From the NCBI GenBank assembly GCA_963674805.2, contig CAXXNY010000009.1, positions 236,383 to 300,382 on the forward strand: 64,000 nucleotides of DNA, in the 5' to 3' direction. The notes beneath the pieces were generated by a model that worked only from the letters and a program-made list of their open reading frames with translations, had not been told where the DNA came from and did no database searches. The position numbers and the translations under genes are program-made. How positions within the stretch are numbered: position 1 is the stretch's first letter; each line of letters begins with the position of its first letter. The stretch comes from CALMFG01 sp963674805 (GTDB lineage Bacteria; Bacillota; Clostridia; Christensenellales; CALMFG01). This document shows positions 51,370-60,824 of this stretch, piece by piece.

Positions 51370-51930
51370 TCAGACAGTTAGATATTGCGATTCATTCAGC
51401 ATCCGCCCAATCTGTTGTCTAACTCTTTTTCGTTTAAAATAAATCTCTTCTGATTCCAAAGTGTCACCATACATACGCCAACCCAGTTTTTTGGTTAGTT
51501 TAAGCTCGTTAATCCCCATATAACCGCAGACATCCTTTAACGGATAACCCAGAAAGATGCCAATCTCATGCGGGAACTCTGTTTGGTTCCGGATCCTGTC
51601 CACCATTTGGCGAATCAAGCCTTCACTATCGGCAGTATCTTTATAGCCCAGCCCGGATAAAGTCCGTTTGCATTTATCATCCCTTAAAACTTTAAGCAGC
51701 TCCAGCCGGTTATACACAAACGCTTTTAGCATATTCCCGTTTCGTGCAATCACTTTTACGCTGACCCTTGTTTTTATCGGACGGCATCTCATAAAATCAT
51801 CAGCACTGATGTTAATAATGGCTGCAGGCTTAGCCCCGCATGCCACAGCACCAACATGCTGGCAAAAAAGGCAAGTTTTTATATTGTCGCACCCGCTGTT
51901 CTCAATCCAGTTTTTAACGATAGTATCCAT
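51370..51930 (-). CDS. DUF3793 family protein
   Basis: 186 residues, no membrane segment. Family landmarks: C-x-x-x-C-L-F-C-Q-H-V-G-A-V-A-C-G-x-K-P-A near the N-terminus with several cysteines, L-S-G-L-G-Y near 93, F-P-H-E-I-G-I-F-L-G-Y-P near 120, and W-R-M-Y-G-D near 152. Function unknown. DUF3793 genes are regularly found with flavodoxin and metal-transport genes in Clostridia, so a role in iron or haem handling is plausible. 16 bases before flavodoxin. Confidence 0.85.
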   Translation of the reverse strand: MDTIVKNWIENSGCDNIKTCLFCQHVGAVACGAKPAAIINISADDFMRCRPIKTRVSVKVIARNGNMLKAFVYNRLELLKVLRDDKCKRTLSGLGYKDTADSEGLIRQMVDRIRNQTEFPHEIGIFLGYPLKDVCGYMGINELKLTKKLGWRMYGDTLESEEIYFKRKRVRQQIGRMLNESQYLTV

Positions 51931-51940
51931 ATATTTTTTA

Positions 51941-53674
51941 TCATCGCTGTTGATATTGCATCTTCACCATGGAAGCGAATATCCCCTGCTGTTTTTTGAG
52001 AGCGTCCGGTGATCCAATCTCGGCGATTTTTCCATCTTTGATAACAACAATCTTATCCGCCCCGGATACCGTGCGCATCCGATGGGCAATAATCAGTACC
52101 GTCTTGTCTTTAATAAGTTCGCTCAACGCACTTTGCACCTTGCTTTCGTTCTCCGCGTCCAGCGATGCAGTCGCTTCGTCTAAGAGGATAATCGGCGCAT
52201 CTTTTAAAATTGCGCGGGCGATAGATATCCGCTGGCGTTCGCCGCCGGACAGCTTTTCCCCGTTTTCGCCGATTCGGGTTTCATACCCATGCGAAAGCTT
52301 CTTCACAAACTCGTCGCACTGTGCCAGCCGTGCCGCCTGCATCACCTCATCATCAGATGCATCCTTTTTCCCAAGGCGGATATTCTCCATCACGCTAGAA
52401 TTAAATAGAGTCACATCCTGAAAAACGATGGAATAATATTCCAGTAGTGTTTCAGGATCAATTTCCGATACATCTTCTCCGCCAAGGGTAATTCTGCCGT
52501 TGTCAATATCCCAGAAACGTGCAGATAGCTTTGCGACCGTGCTCTTTCCGCCACCGGAAGGCCCGACCAGCGCAGTCACTTCACCCTGCTTCGCCGTGAA
52601 GCTGACATCTTTTAGGGTCTGAACGCCGTCCAGATAAGAAAAATCAACATGCTTAAAAACGATGTCAAAATTGTTTGGTTTAAACTTAGATCGTCCTCCC
52701 TGCCGGGGCATTGCGTCCATCTCTTTCATTCTTTTAATCCGTACGTTTAAAAATAAGAGCAGTGCCAGATTATTCATGACTTCCATAATCGGGTTGTATA
52801 TCCGTGCAGTGATGACGAGAAAAACCAGATAGGTAAAAATGCTGATGGTTCCGGCAGATAGCAGATAAGCGCCGGCTAGTATCACAGTAGGAAGTCCCAG
52901 TTTCAAGATTACATAGGCAACATTGACAAATGCGCCGATAGCCAATTCTCCCTTGATCAAAAACCGTTCATATCCATCCAGCTCAGCATCCAAATCCTTG
53001 GAAAAGTCGTCTTCACGGTTATAAGATTTGATTTCATGAATTGAATCCAGGCCTTCCTGAATATTATCCGAAAGCTCGCGCTTGGTCTGGTATAGCTGTA
53101 CATGCATTTTGTTCTGTAACTTTCGCGACAGATAAAAGACCAAAGCCGCTACCGGTACTACCCAGAACATCGCCAGCGACAGCCGCCAGTTATAGATAAA
53201 CATCAGTATGCCCATCAGTAAAACATTAAAAACAGCGGCAAAAATCTGCGGCACCGCATGGGAAAATAACTGCTCAATCTGTGTGGCGTCTTCCATAATA
53301 GTCGCACTTAAATCGGCAATATCTTTCTTCCCAAAGAAGGCCAAAGGCAGTTTCCGCAGCGTTTCGGCAAGACTGATCCGTCTTCTTGCACTTTCTTCAT
53401 AGATTCTGGAATAGGCTGAATCATACTGAAAATAGGCAATCACGAACATCACCACCAGCGCCGCTATTGACATTATGATGTAATAAAGCAGGCCTGAGCT
53501 TAACGTATAACCGCTGTTTAAATGCAGCTTCAAATACTCGTCTAAAAACTTAAATCCGAGAAGCACGGGAATCATAAAGCTTAAATCCATCAATACTGTC
53601 CAAATAATCGAATGGATCAAATCCTTCGCCCCTTTGGCGGACATCGCAAATTTATCTTGAAAGTACTTACACAT
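51941..53674 (-). CDS. ABC transporter, fused permease-ATPase (half-transporter 2)
   Basis: 577 residues from the ATG at 53674 (GGAGAACAAT), overlapping the upstream ABC gene by 8 bases. Six N-terminal helices, then an ATPase domain: Walker A G-P-S-G-G-G-K-S-T near 370, signature L-S-G-G-E-R-Q-R near 472, Walker B I-I-L-L-D-E-A-T-A-S-L-D, H-loop I-A-H-R-M. The fold is of exporter type, but this class also includes siderophore importers (YbtPQ, IrtAB). The linkage with flavodoxin and DUF3793 fits metal handling. Works as heterodimer with its neighbour. Confidence 0.9.
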   Translation of the reverse strand: MCKYFQDKFAMSAKGAKDLIHSIIWTVLMDLSFMIPVLLGFKFLDEYLKLHLNSGYTLSSGLLYYIIMSIAALVVMFVIAYFQYDSAYSRIYEESARRRISLAETLRKLPLAFFGKKDIADLSATIMEDATQIEQLFSHAVPQIFAAVFNVLLMGILMFIYNWRLSLAMFWVVPVAALVFYLSRKLQNKMHVQLYQTKRELSDNIQEGLDSIHEIKSYNREDDFSKDLDAELDGYERFLIKGELAIGAFVNVAYVILKLGLPTVILAGAYLLSAGTISIFTYLVFLVITARIYNPIMEVMNNLALLLFLNVRIKRMKEMDAMPRQGGRSKFKPNNFDIVFKHVDFSYLDGVQTLKDVSFTAKQGEVTALVGPSGGGKSTVAKLSARFWDIDNGRITLGGEDVSEIDPETLLEYYSIVFQDVTLFNSSVMENIRLGKKDASDDEVMQAARLAQCDEFVKKLSHGYETRIGENGEKLSGGERQRISIARAILKDAPIILLDEATASLDAENESKVQSALSELIKDKTVLIIAHRMRTVSGADKIVVIKDGKIAEIGSPDALKKQQGIFASMVKMQYQQR

Positions 53675-55475
53675 ATTGTTCTCCTTCACTTGCCGTCTTT
53701 TCAGCGGCGATTTTCCACGCAATCGATTTCTGGTATTCTTCCCACATCTTTTTATACAAACCATTCTGTTTCAGTAAATCTTTGTGCGCGCCTTCTTCAA
53801 CGATCTTCCCGCCGTCTACAACCAAAATCCGGTCCACATGCGTCACACTGGTCAAACGATGCGCAATCATCAGCGTGGTTTTCCCCTTGCTCAGCTCCTT
53901 CAATGCTTTCTGAATGAGATGCTCATTTTCCGGATCGGCAAACGCGGTCGCTTCATCCAAAAGAACGATCGGTGCGTTTTTCAAAAACGCCCTGGCCAAC
54001 GCGATGCGCTGTTGCTCCCCGCCAGAAAGATACGTGCCTTTTTTTCCAATAACCGTATTCAATCCGTCTTTTAGATTGTCTATAATCTCTTTTGACTGAG
54101 AGGCTTTTACCGCATCATCAATATCCTTATCACTGATGTTTTGCTTCCCAAAAATAATATTCTCTTTCAGCGTATCCTTAAACAAACGGGTGTTTTGGAA
54201 CACAAACGCCACTGTATCCATCAAGTCTCTTTTTGATATTTCCTTAACATTAACGCCGCCGACCAGCACCTCGCCCTCCGCCGCATCCCAGAACCGTGCG
54301 GCCAGACGTGCGATTGTCGTCTTCCCTCCGCCGGAGGGCCCCACCAGTGCTATGGTCTCGCCTTCTTTCAGCTTAAAGCTGATCTTGTCCACTGCGCGCG
54401 TTTCACTGCCTTCATACGCAAACCCGACATTTTTAAATTCCAGTTCGTGTGTTTGTACACCTTTCCCCTTCTCGCTGAAAACCATCGCCGGATAGTTCAT
54501 CAGATTATCCAATCTGTCAATCGCCTGCTCAGCAATCATCATGTTCTGCCGAAAATACATCGACCGCATTAAGAGCATCGTAAAGATCGGCGATATTAAC
54601 AGATAAAAAATGTAATCCGCAAGCACAAGCGCAAGGCTTTCACCCCGGCCTGCCAGAAAAATACCCATCGGAATCAGGAAGAATGCCGCTGACTGCATAA
54701 TAATCGTATAGAAAGACATGGGCGTCCGCCAGAGCAGCGTATAAGCATGCACCATTTCCTTATATTTCATAATGCTGTTATAAAAGCGCGTAAATGAAAA
54801 CACGCTCTGTCCAAATGTCTTGACCACCGGTATGCCGCGGACATACTCTACCGATTCCGCGCTCATTTCTTCCAAAGAATCAAAGTAGGCCTTTTGAAAC
54901 TTTTTCCCTTCCGCTGTCATCATAAAATTCATGGTGATGAAACCCAATATTATCGGAATCAATGAAGCCAGCCCCATCCGCCAGTCAATGATAAAAACAA
55001 GCGCCAGCAGAATAACGGGCGATACCATGGTCCCCGCCATATCCGGCAGCTGATGCGCTAAAAACGAGTGCGTCGTGCCCGCCCCGTCATTGACAATTTT
55101 TCTGATCTTCCCGCTGGCGTTCTGGTCAAAAAAGCCCAGCGGCATATTCATGATGCGTTTCATCCCGACTTTCTGCATCCCCACTTCCACGCGGAAAGCC
55201 GCCAGATGCGAGCTCATCAATGCACAAAAATAGACCAATACGCCGCCGAAAGCAGCCGCAAATGCCAGCCATGCATACAGCCTGATGCCAGAAACCGCAG
55301 CAGCCATCGGCGATAATAATACCTCCCGCGTGATAAACCAAATCAGTACAAACGGCACAATATTCAAAGCGGCTGACAGTCCGGATAAAACCAAAGACAA
55401 AGGCAGCAGTCCTTTCTTTTTCCCCATATACGGAATAAATCGTTTTAATACAAATTCGCTTTTCTTTTTCTGCAT
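53667..55475 (-). CDS. ABC transporter, fused permease-ATPase (half-transporter 1)
   Basis: 602 residues from the ATG at 55475 (TGGAGGAGAAACAG). Six helices followed by an ATPase with G-P-S-G-G-G-K-T-T, signature L-S-G-G-E-Q-Q-R, I-V-L-L-D-E-A-T-A-F-A-D and I-A-H-R-L. The D-loop is F-A-D rather than S-L-D, a change known from YbtP/IrtA-like proteins. First gene of a four-gene operon; divergent from a methyltransferase gene with a TTAGC-N4-GCTAA site between them. Confidence 0.9.
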   Translation of the reverse strand: MQKKKSEFVLKRFIPYMGKKKGLLPLSLVLSGLSAALNIVPFVLIWFITREVLLSPMAAAVSGIRLYAWLAFAAAFGGVLVYFCALMSSHLAAFRVEVGMQKVGMKRIMNMPLGFFDQNASGKIRKIVNDGAGTTHSFLAHQLPDMAGTMVSPVILLALVFIIDWRMGLASLIPIILGFITMNFMMTAEGKKFQKAYFDSLEEMSAESVEYVRGIPVVKTFGQSVFSFTRFYNSIMKYKEMVHAYTLLWRTPMSFYTIIMQSAAFFLIPMGIFLAGRGESLALVLADYIFYLLISPIFTMLLMRSMYFRQNMMIAEQAIDRLDNLMNYPAMVFSEKGKGVQTHELEFKNVGFAYEGSETRAVDKISFKLKEGETIALVGPSGGGKTTIARLAARFWDAAEGEVLVGGVNVKEISKRDLMDTVAFVFQNTRLFKDTLKENIIFGKQNISDKDIDDAVKASQSKEIIDNLKDGLNTVIGKKGTYLSGGEQQRIALARAFLKNAPIVLLDEATAFADPENEHLIQKALKELSKGKTTLMIAHRLTSVTHVDRILVVDGGKIVEEGAHKDLLKQNGLYKKMWEEYQKSIAWKIAAEKTASEGEQYV

Positions 55476-55621
55476 TCTGTTTCTCCTCCAAAAGTTTTTA
55501 TATCCTTTCACAACCGAAACGGTTGCGTCATTATCATTCATACAGCTTTGTTTTCATTCGTTACGCCGCACCGGTAAAAAAATCTTGACGAATGAAAAGG
55601 AATTCATTATGCTTATAAATA

Positions 55622-55635
55622 TTAGCATTGGCTAA
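55622..55635. promoter_or_regulatory. TTAGC-N4-GCTAA operator in the ABC / methyltransferase divergent region
   Basis: TTAGCATTGGCTAA, a perfect inverted repeat with 4-base centre, about 150 bases before the ABC start and 46 before the methyltransferase start. The same design appears before the MATE gene (59275-59292). A shared regulator is implied; it resembles DtxR-type iron boxes in layout only. Confidence 0.55.
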
Positions 55636-55680
55636 CTTTTAATGCTTATCATTCATTATCCACAGAGGAGGCCCCTATCT

Positions 55681-56313
55681 ATGCCATCAAAACTAAACAA
55701 TGACCTGCATTTCTGGAACCGATTTGCCAACCGTTATGACCGCTTCATGTCCGGCGCTGTTCAACGCGTTTACTGCCGCCTGTTTGATCTTATATTAGAC
55801 GACATTTGCGGCGCCGCCGACGTATTAGAGCTGGCTGCCGGAACCGGTGAGATAACGATTTTTTTGAGCAAACATTTTAAAAACGTTACTGCTGTTGACC
55901 TTTCACCGAATATGCTTGCTCTTGCCGAAGACAAGGCTCAGGCGAATCAAATATCCAACATCATATTCAAATTGGATAACTGCCAGGACTTATCTCTTGA
56001 GGGCCAAAGCTTTGATGCTGTTATCTGCGCCAACGCACTGCATCTGTTCCCAAACCCCTCTGACGCAATCAGTGAAATGCACCGTGTTTTGAGAGAAAGC
56101 GGAAAAATCATCGTCCCAACTTACTGCCACGGCCAGACATTTATTTCAAAATCCATTTCCGCAATGATGCGCATATCCGGCTTTAAGGCCAAAACCAGAT
56201 GGTCGACAGCAGCGTTTAACCAATTCATTGAGCAGAATGGTTTTAAGATTACACACAGCGCTGTCTTCCCCGCGCCCATTCCCCTTGCGTATGTTTGCGC
56301 CGAGAAAATATAG
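55681..56313 (+). CDS. Class I SAM-dependent methyltransferase (UbiE-like)
   Basis: 210 residues from the ATG at 55681 (AGAGGAGG, nine-base spacing). Motif I V-L-E-L-A-A-G-T-G-E near 44-53, then V-D-L-S-P-N-M-L near 73, D-A-V-I-C-A-N-A-L-H-L-F near 112, and H-R-V-L-R-E-S-G near 135. Small-molecule methyltransferase of unknown target. Divergent from the ABC pair and one of three methyltransferases within 2.2 kb. Confidence 0.9.
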   Translation: MPSKLNNDLHFWNRFANRYDRFMSGAVQRVYCRLFDLILDDICGAADVLELAAGTGEITIFLSKHFKNVTAVDLSPNMLALAEDKAQANQISNIIFKLDNCQDLSLEGQSFDAVICANALHLFPNPSDAISEMHRVLRESGKIIVPTYCHGQTFISKSISAMMRISGFKAKTRWSTAAFNQFIEQNGFKITHSAVFPAPIPLAYVCAEKI

Positions 56314-56350
56314 GATTATATGATGCCGCAGTATAAAGCGCTTTCACTTC

Positions 56351-57016
56351 TCATTTTGTGCATTTCAGTAAGGCTATCGCATTAGCATTGGAAACCTCAA
56401 CATGACGGTAATCCTTATTGAGTGCATTTTTCAGTTCCTCTTTTGTATAAAACGGCGGATTAAACCACGCTTTTTGCTTCAATACCAGATTAACTGCAAT
56501 ATCCGTCGGGCCGTATGCGCCCTTAATATAGGTGCATCCAATCAGCAGTCCGCCTCTCTTTAATACGCGTGCCATTTCCGACAATGCTTTTTCTTTATCC
56601 GGGAAGGCATGAAATCCGTTCATTGTCAGCACAATGTCCATGCTTTCTGTTTCAAACGGCAATTCCCCCACATCGCCCTGAACACAGGTTAAGTTTTTTA
56701 TCTCCGTTTGATCAAAGCGCGCTAGCGCTTGCTCCAACATATCCGCTGAGTAATCCAACGCCAATATTTCGGCATGCGTCATTCTCTTGTATTTCTCCGC
56801 CGTAAACACCGCCGTCCCGACCGGCACGTCCAGCAGTCGGCCGCTTAAAGTATCGGGTATCCATCCCAGCAGCTTCCCCGCTATCTCAAGATCATCGACG
56901 CCCCAAAACAGCCTGATATAGAGCCTTGACCACCAATTACCTGCGGTCAGTACATCATCATATATATTCTTGCTTTTTTTATAAGCTGTGTTCGTGCGGC
57001 TTTTTATGTCGTTCAT
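56351..57016 (-). CDS. Class I SAM-dependent methyltransferase
   Basis: 221 residues from the ATG at 57016 (AGGATGACAAG). L-L-D-V-P-V-G-T-A-V-F near 57-67 is a variant motif I with P-V-G in place of the usual G-x-G-x-G first glycine, followed by A-L-D-Y-S-A-D-M-L and M-D-I-V-L-T-M-N-G-F-H-A-F-P. M-A-R-V-L-K-R-G-G is the typical post-motif. Six bases after the LCM-like gene, so co-transcribed with it and the MATE pump. Confidence 0.88.
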   Translation of the reverse strand: MNDIKSRTNTAYKKSKNIYDDVLTAGNWWSRLYIRLFWGVDDLEIAGKLLGWIPDTLSGRLLDVPVGTAVFTAEKYKRMTHAEILALDYSADMLEQALARFDQTEIKNLTCVQGDVGELPFETESMDIVLTMNGFHAFPDKEKALSEMARVLKRGGLLIGCTYIKGAYGPTDIAVNLVLKQKAWFNPPFYTKEELKNALNKDYRHVEVSNANAIALLKCTK

Positions 57017-57022
57017 CACTTG

Positions 57023-57832
57023 TCATCCTATCCTTAAATGAATCATTTTAACCATATTAAGTGCATCCGACACCACCATTTTGATTTTTGTTTCTGCTTT
57101 CAGTTTGCTGGTAAACCGGTTGATTCGATAAAACTTTTTCGTTGGTAATACCATTGTTTGGTCTGATATTTGACGGGCAAAGCGATTTACCCGGTCAACA
57201 AAGAAATACATCTGGGCTGCCTGCTTGCCCATTTTTTTCACATAATACTGGGATATCCTTACACCAATACCGGTGACCGTATCAAACACAATCTGCACAT
57301 CACCGAAAGCACGAAGCGCTTTTACAAATTCGATGACTTCTTCCGGCTTAAAATAGTGAAAGAGTCCGGACGCAATCGCCAGCACCGGCTTATCCCCCGC
57401 CTTCTTAACCTCATCTATCCATTGATAATCAAACATCGAGTAAGGCAGATACACGTCCCGCGGCTGCTCCGGGAAATACTGCGCCCTCAGTTCAAGCACC
57501 TCCGGCAGATCCAGTTCAAACCACACCGCTTTCCCGTTATCGTTGCGGTGATACAAGGTCTCAAGCCCGCAACCAATATTAACAATCATCCCATCCGGCG
57601 ATGCTTCCAAAAACGCCTTAATATGCTCGTCTATATCCCGCGAACGAACCGCACTGGCCAGATAGGTATATTCGTTTTGCCCCGGCATTTCCAGTATCTT
57701 ATGCGGAAGCTTCTTTTCAATCGCGAGCACTGTCTCATCTTTAAGAATATCCGGATGAAAAGCCGCTGCATATATTCGGCCAAGCAATGGGATATACAGG
57801 GTTTCTGATACTTCTGATAGCGTGTCCGTCAT
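57023..57832 (-). CDS. LCM/PPM1-like SAM-dependent methyltransferase
   Basis: 269 residues. G-M-I-V-N-I-G-C-G-L-E-T-L-Y near 84-97 (motif I), W-F-E-L-D-L-P-E near 112, and V-L-A-I-A-S-G-L-F-H-Y-F near 150 match the O-methyltransferase group with leucine-carboxyl-methyltransferase fold. Middle gene of MATE - LCM - methyltransferase. The presence of two different methyltransferases behind a drug-type pump suggests modification and export of one small molecule; that is inference. Confidence 0.87.
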   Translation of the reverse strand: MTDTLSEVSETLYIPLLGRIYAAAFHPDILKDETVLAIEKKLPHKILEMPGQNEYTYLASAVRSRDIDEHIKAFLEASPDGMIVNIGCGLETLYHRNDNGKAVWFELDLPEVLELRAQYFPEQPRDVYLPYSMFDYQWIDEVKKAGDKPVLAIASGLFHYFKPEEVIEFVKALRAFGDVQIVFDTVTGIGVRISQYYVKKMGKQAAQMYFFVDRVNRFARQISDQTMVLPTKKFYRINRFTSKLKAETKIKMVVSDALNMVKMIHLRIG

Positions 57833-57845
57833 AATCTTTTATCCT

Positions 57846-59249
57846 CTATGCTGAAATCTTTTCTGTTTCCGGATTCAGCCGTCTCTCCTTTTCCCCGCGC
57901 CGCAGTTGCTTAAATGTAACCGCAAACATTAGAACGGAAACCAGTGCGATCATGATGTCTATCATGGTTGAACCGAGATAAACCCACTTCACCCCGAACA
58001 GTCTGGGGAGTATTAACATTACCGGGACATAGAAAACCAGCTGGCGTGCAATCACCATCAAGCTGGCTGCTTTTCCATGATTAATTGCAGGGAAAAAGGT
58101 CATCGCCATAAACACGACCGGCAATACCGGTAATAGCGCCATGTACACCCTAAAATTCATCAAATCAGCTACACTGAAAATTTTGCCCGGCAGCATAGAC
58201 GAAAGGACTCCCTGCGGAAACAACATCATGAGCAGCCAAAACGGTAACATAAACAGAACACCGCCGAAGCTGAAAGCTTTTGCTGATTGAATCACCCGCT
58301 CGTGTTCACCCGCACCATAGTTTATTCCGGCCGCCGGCTGCAGTGCGCGCATAAGCCCGAACAGCGGCGTCAGCATTAGCATGAAAACGCGATATGTGGC
58401 ACCAAAAAATGCAATATCATAGGTTGATCCATACCGCGCCAATGCGTTAAGCACAACAACTGCCTGAATCAGCGACATAATACTCATAATCATTGAAGGC
58501 ATTCCCATAGAAACAATGGATTGAATGATCTTTTTATCACGCTGGACTATAAACGGGCGGGCGTCAAATGACGCTTTTTTGTTTTTAAAATACCAAAGCC
58601 CTGCGATCGTATAAACAAACATAGCTATATTTGTACCCCACGCCGCGCCTTTTACCCCGAATCCAAGCGCAGCAATCAGAATATAATTTGCAACAATATT
58701 AATTGTTAAACCTATGCCCATCATCAGGGCCGCCGCCTTCATCTTGCCTTCAGCACGCACAACCATATTGCAGGCTAATCCATGCATCCAAAAAACCGAG
58801 CCAATGACCGTTACTCTAAAATACTGCGTGCCCAATACTAACGCTTCCCCGGAACCGCCCATCATACGTACAAGCGGTTCTGCTGCAAACCATGCTGCTA
58901 CGGTATAAATAATTCCAATAACGATAGACATGTAATTAACATTGCCAAGTATATGCTGTTGCATCCGCTTATCGTTTGCGCCTAACGCAATAGATAATGC
59001 CGAGCCCGCTCCCACGCCAATCAGCGATCCAACCCCTAGTGTAAATTGTGAAAGCGGATAGGCGATTGATACCCCAGCTAAGGCGGTTTCCCCGACAAAC
59101 TGACCAACAAAAATTGCATCAAATACCGTATTCAACCCATACAACACCATCGCCAAAATTGCCGGCCAAGAAAGCCGAATCATTAATTTCCACATGCTCT
59201 CGTTTAATATCATCTGCTTTTGTTTTTCTCTGTTTGATAAACCATCCAT
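57846..59249 (-). CDS. MATE-family efflux transporter
   Basis: 467 residues with 12 predicted helices in two related halves. S-W-P-A-I-L-A-M-V-L-Y-G-L near 30, G-V-G-A-G-S-A-L-S-I-A-L-G near 79, G-M-P-S-M-I-M-S-I-M near 250 in the second half, and A-A-G-I-N-Y-G-A-G near 309 are characteristic. Cation-coupled drug/metabolite exporter. First gene of a three-gene operon; an 18-bp palindrome lies 25 bases before the start codon, likely covering the promoter or leader. Confidence 0.92.
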   Translation of the reverse strand: MDGLSNREKQKQMILNESMWKLMIRLSWPAILAMVLYGLNTVFDAIFVGQFVGETALAGVSIAYPLSQFTLGVGSLIGVGAGSALSIALGANDKRMQQHILGNVNYMSIVIGIIYTVAAWFAAEPLVRMMGGSGEALVLGTQYFRVTVIGSVFWMHGLACNMVVRAEGKMKAAALMMGIGLTINIVANYILIAALGFGVKGAAWGTNIAMFVYTIAGLWYFKNKKASFDARPFIVQRDKKIIQSIVSMGMPSMIMSIMSLIQAVVVLNALARYGSTYDIAFFGATYRVFMLMLTPLFGLMRALQPAAGINYGAGEHERVIQSAKAFSFGGVLFMLPFWLLMMLFPQGVLSSMLPGKIFSVADLMNFRVYMALLPVLPVVFMAMTFFPAINHGKAASLMVIARQLVFYVPVMLILPRLFGVKWVYLGSTMIDIMIALVSVLMFAVTFKQLRRGEKERRLNPETEKISA

Positions 59250-59274
59250 AAAAAATTGCTCCTTGCATTTTGTT

Positions 59275-59292
59275 AGTTAGCATACGCTAACT
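59275..59292. promoter_or_regulatory. Operator upstream of MATE operon
   Basis: AGTTAGCATACGCTAACT, arms AGTTAGC/GCTAACT with an ATAC centre. Same core as the site at 55622. Half-sites GCTAAC recur at about 59358. Position immediately upstream of the ribosome binding site suits a repressor. Confidence 0.6.
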
Positions 59293-59659
59293 TTTAGCTT
59301 ATTTTTTTGGCCTGTTCTTTTCAGGCCATTTGTTATGATAATTCCTATTAGGTTTGCTATTGCTAACTTCTATCGCTTATCATACATTATTGTTTACCAT
59401 TTAGCAATCTTTTTTTAACCTGAGTTATAAAAACCATTATTTCAACAATCGTATTTTCTCCACTACAGAATTCTACGGATCGTGAAAAACCTTCTGGGTT
59501 CAAAATTTACTTTGTACGATAAGTACTTTTGTATCACTATTAGGATAAAATGGCTCTACTATAGAATAACCGTTAATCCATATCAAATACAGCTAATTCT
59601 AACACTCTTCATATGTTTTTATGTCGGAATCATCGTGTACCCAATAAGTTTTTATAGCC
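59293..59659. other. AT-rich intergenic region
   Basis: About 370 bases. Beyond the GCTAAC half-sites near 59358 I see no gene or clear structure; a weak plus-strand open frame here has no ribosome binding site and no recognisable protein. Confidence 0.4.
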
Positions 59660-60085
59660 CTATACTGGCTTTTCTTGTTTTTCATCTTCGTTATCAGGCG
59701 ATGCTATCTCAGACTTTTTTATAGTCTTTAGTGTTAGCAGATGGATGCTGACTCCTGCTCCAACAAGGAATAAGATTCCCCTGATATACCAATTATTAAT
59801 GATTAACGTTGAGATAATCAAACCCATCCATAAAAATATCATTGCACCGATCTTTGTGCTTCTCAGCACTGCCCTGTATGTCATGTAATTAAAAATATAT
59901 GCACCGAATGCTTTATGGTGTATAAGCCATTCGTATAGTTTTTCTGAGCTATGCAGATAACAGAGCACAGCCAGAAGTATAAACGGTGTTGTCGGTAGGA
60001 CGGGCACACATATCCCCACCACCCCTAACAACACTGAAAGGCTTCCCCCGATTATCAGTAAATAAGTCTTTGTCTTTTTTATCAT
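59660..60085 (-). CDS. DUF454 (YbaN) family inner-membrane protein
   Basis: 141 residues. The family motif L-G-V-V-G-I-C-V-P-V-L-P-T-T-P-F-I-L-L-A lies near 18-37, followed by the aromatic loop S-E-K-L-Y-E-W-L-I-H-H-K-A-F-G near 47-61, and two further helices. The C-terminal tail is charged. Function of YbaN is not established. Stands alone downstream of the MATE operon region. Confidence 0.88.
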   Translation of the reverse strand: MIKKTKTYLLIIGGSLSVLLGVVGICVPVLPTTPFILLAVLCYLHSSEKLYEWLIHHKAFGAYIFNYMTYRAVLRSTKIGAMIFLWMGLIISTLIINNWYIRGILFLVGAGVSIHLLTLKTIKKSEIASPDNEDEKQEKPV

Positions 60086-60296
60086 TTTATTCTCTTAAAT
60101 CAGCATAAAGGGGTAGCATCACTGCCCCTCTCCCTCTGCAAAGACAAACGTTAAGATCACCTATGACTTTTTTTAATTTTAATATAACCCTAAAACTATT
60201 TGAACTGCACCAAAAAAACTTCTACACAAATTGACCTGCCCTCCCCAAAAAAATGTTGTTCTAGTTTCAAATTTAAAATGTTGAACTTCTTCAGGT

Positions 60297-60824
60297 TTGG
60301 ATTGTGTTGTGGACTTACCCCATAATATTGAGACCTCGGATATCATTAATGGACCAACATCTCTAATTAACTCCGTTATAAAGCGGGACCAAATTAATCT
60401 ACAAATGTATATTCCAGATGACTTACCAGAAATCAAGTGTCGCAGCCAACAAATACAACAGGTTATTATGAGTCTCTTAACGAATGCCAGAGATGCGTTA
60501 AATAGCAAATATTTTGGATATGATCAGAATAAAATAATTACTGTTACATGTAGACAGTATTCTAAAAGTAATCGCCGCTGGGTTCAAATTATTGTCGAAG
60601 ATCACGGAAACGGAATACCTAAAGAAATTCAGCAAAATATTTTCAATCCTTTCTACACGACAAAGAGGAGAGATAAGAGGTCTGGGTTAGGTTTATCCAT
60701 TAGTTATGGTATTGTCAAAGATCATCATGGAAGTTTATCTTTTGAAACCGTATCCGGCCAGTATACAAAATTCCTTCTTGATTTACCTGTTGATAACGGT
60801 TGGTTTCATGATGTGAATGCCTAA
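60297..60824 (+). pseudogene. C-terminal fragment of a sensor histidine kinase
   Basis: About 175 codons, no proper start (TTG without site; stop codon five codons upstream). It holds the ATPase half of an NtrB/PAS-type kinase: Q-Q-V-I-M-S-L-L-T-N-A-R-D-A-L near 55 (N box), V-E-D-H-G-N-G-I-P (G1), F-Y-T-T-K-R-R (F box) and G-L-G-L-S-I-S-Y-G-I-V-K-D-H-H-G (G2). The phosphorylated histidine and sensor domains are absent, so it cannot act as a kinase by itself. Confidence 0.7.

Noticed and set aside
53612..55635. Several plus-strand frames opposite the ABC pair
   Set aside because: They mirror conserved ATPase motifs on the minus strand and have no independent start signals.
59482..59724. Plus-strand ORF of 80 codons
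   Set aside because: Overlaps the end of the DUF454 gene on the other strand, lacks a ribosome binding site, and resembles no protein I know.
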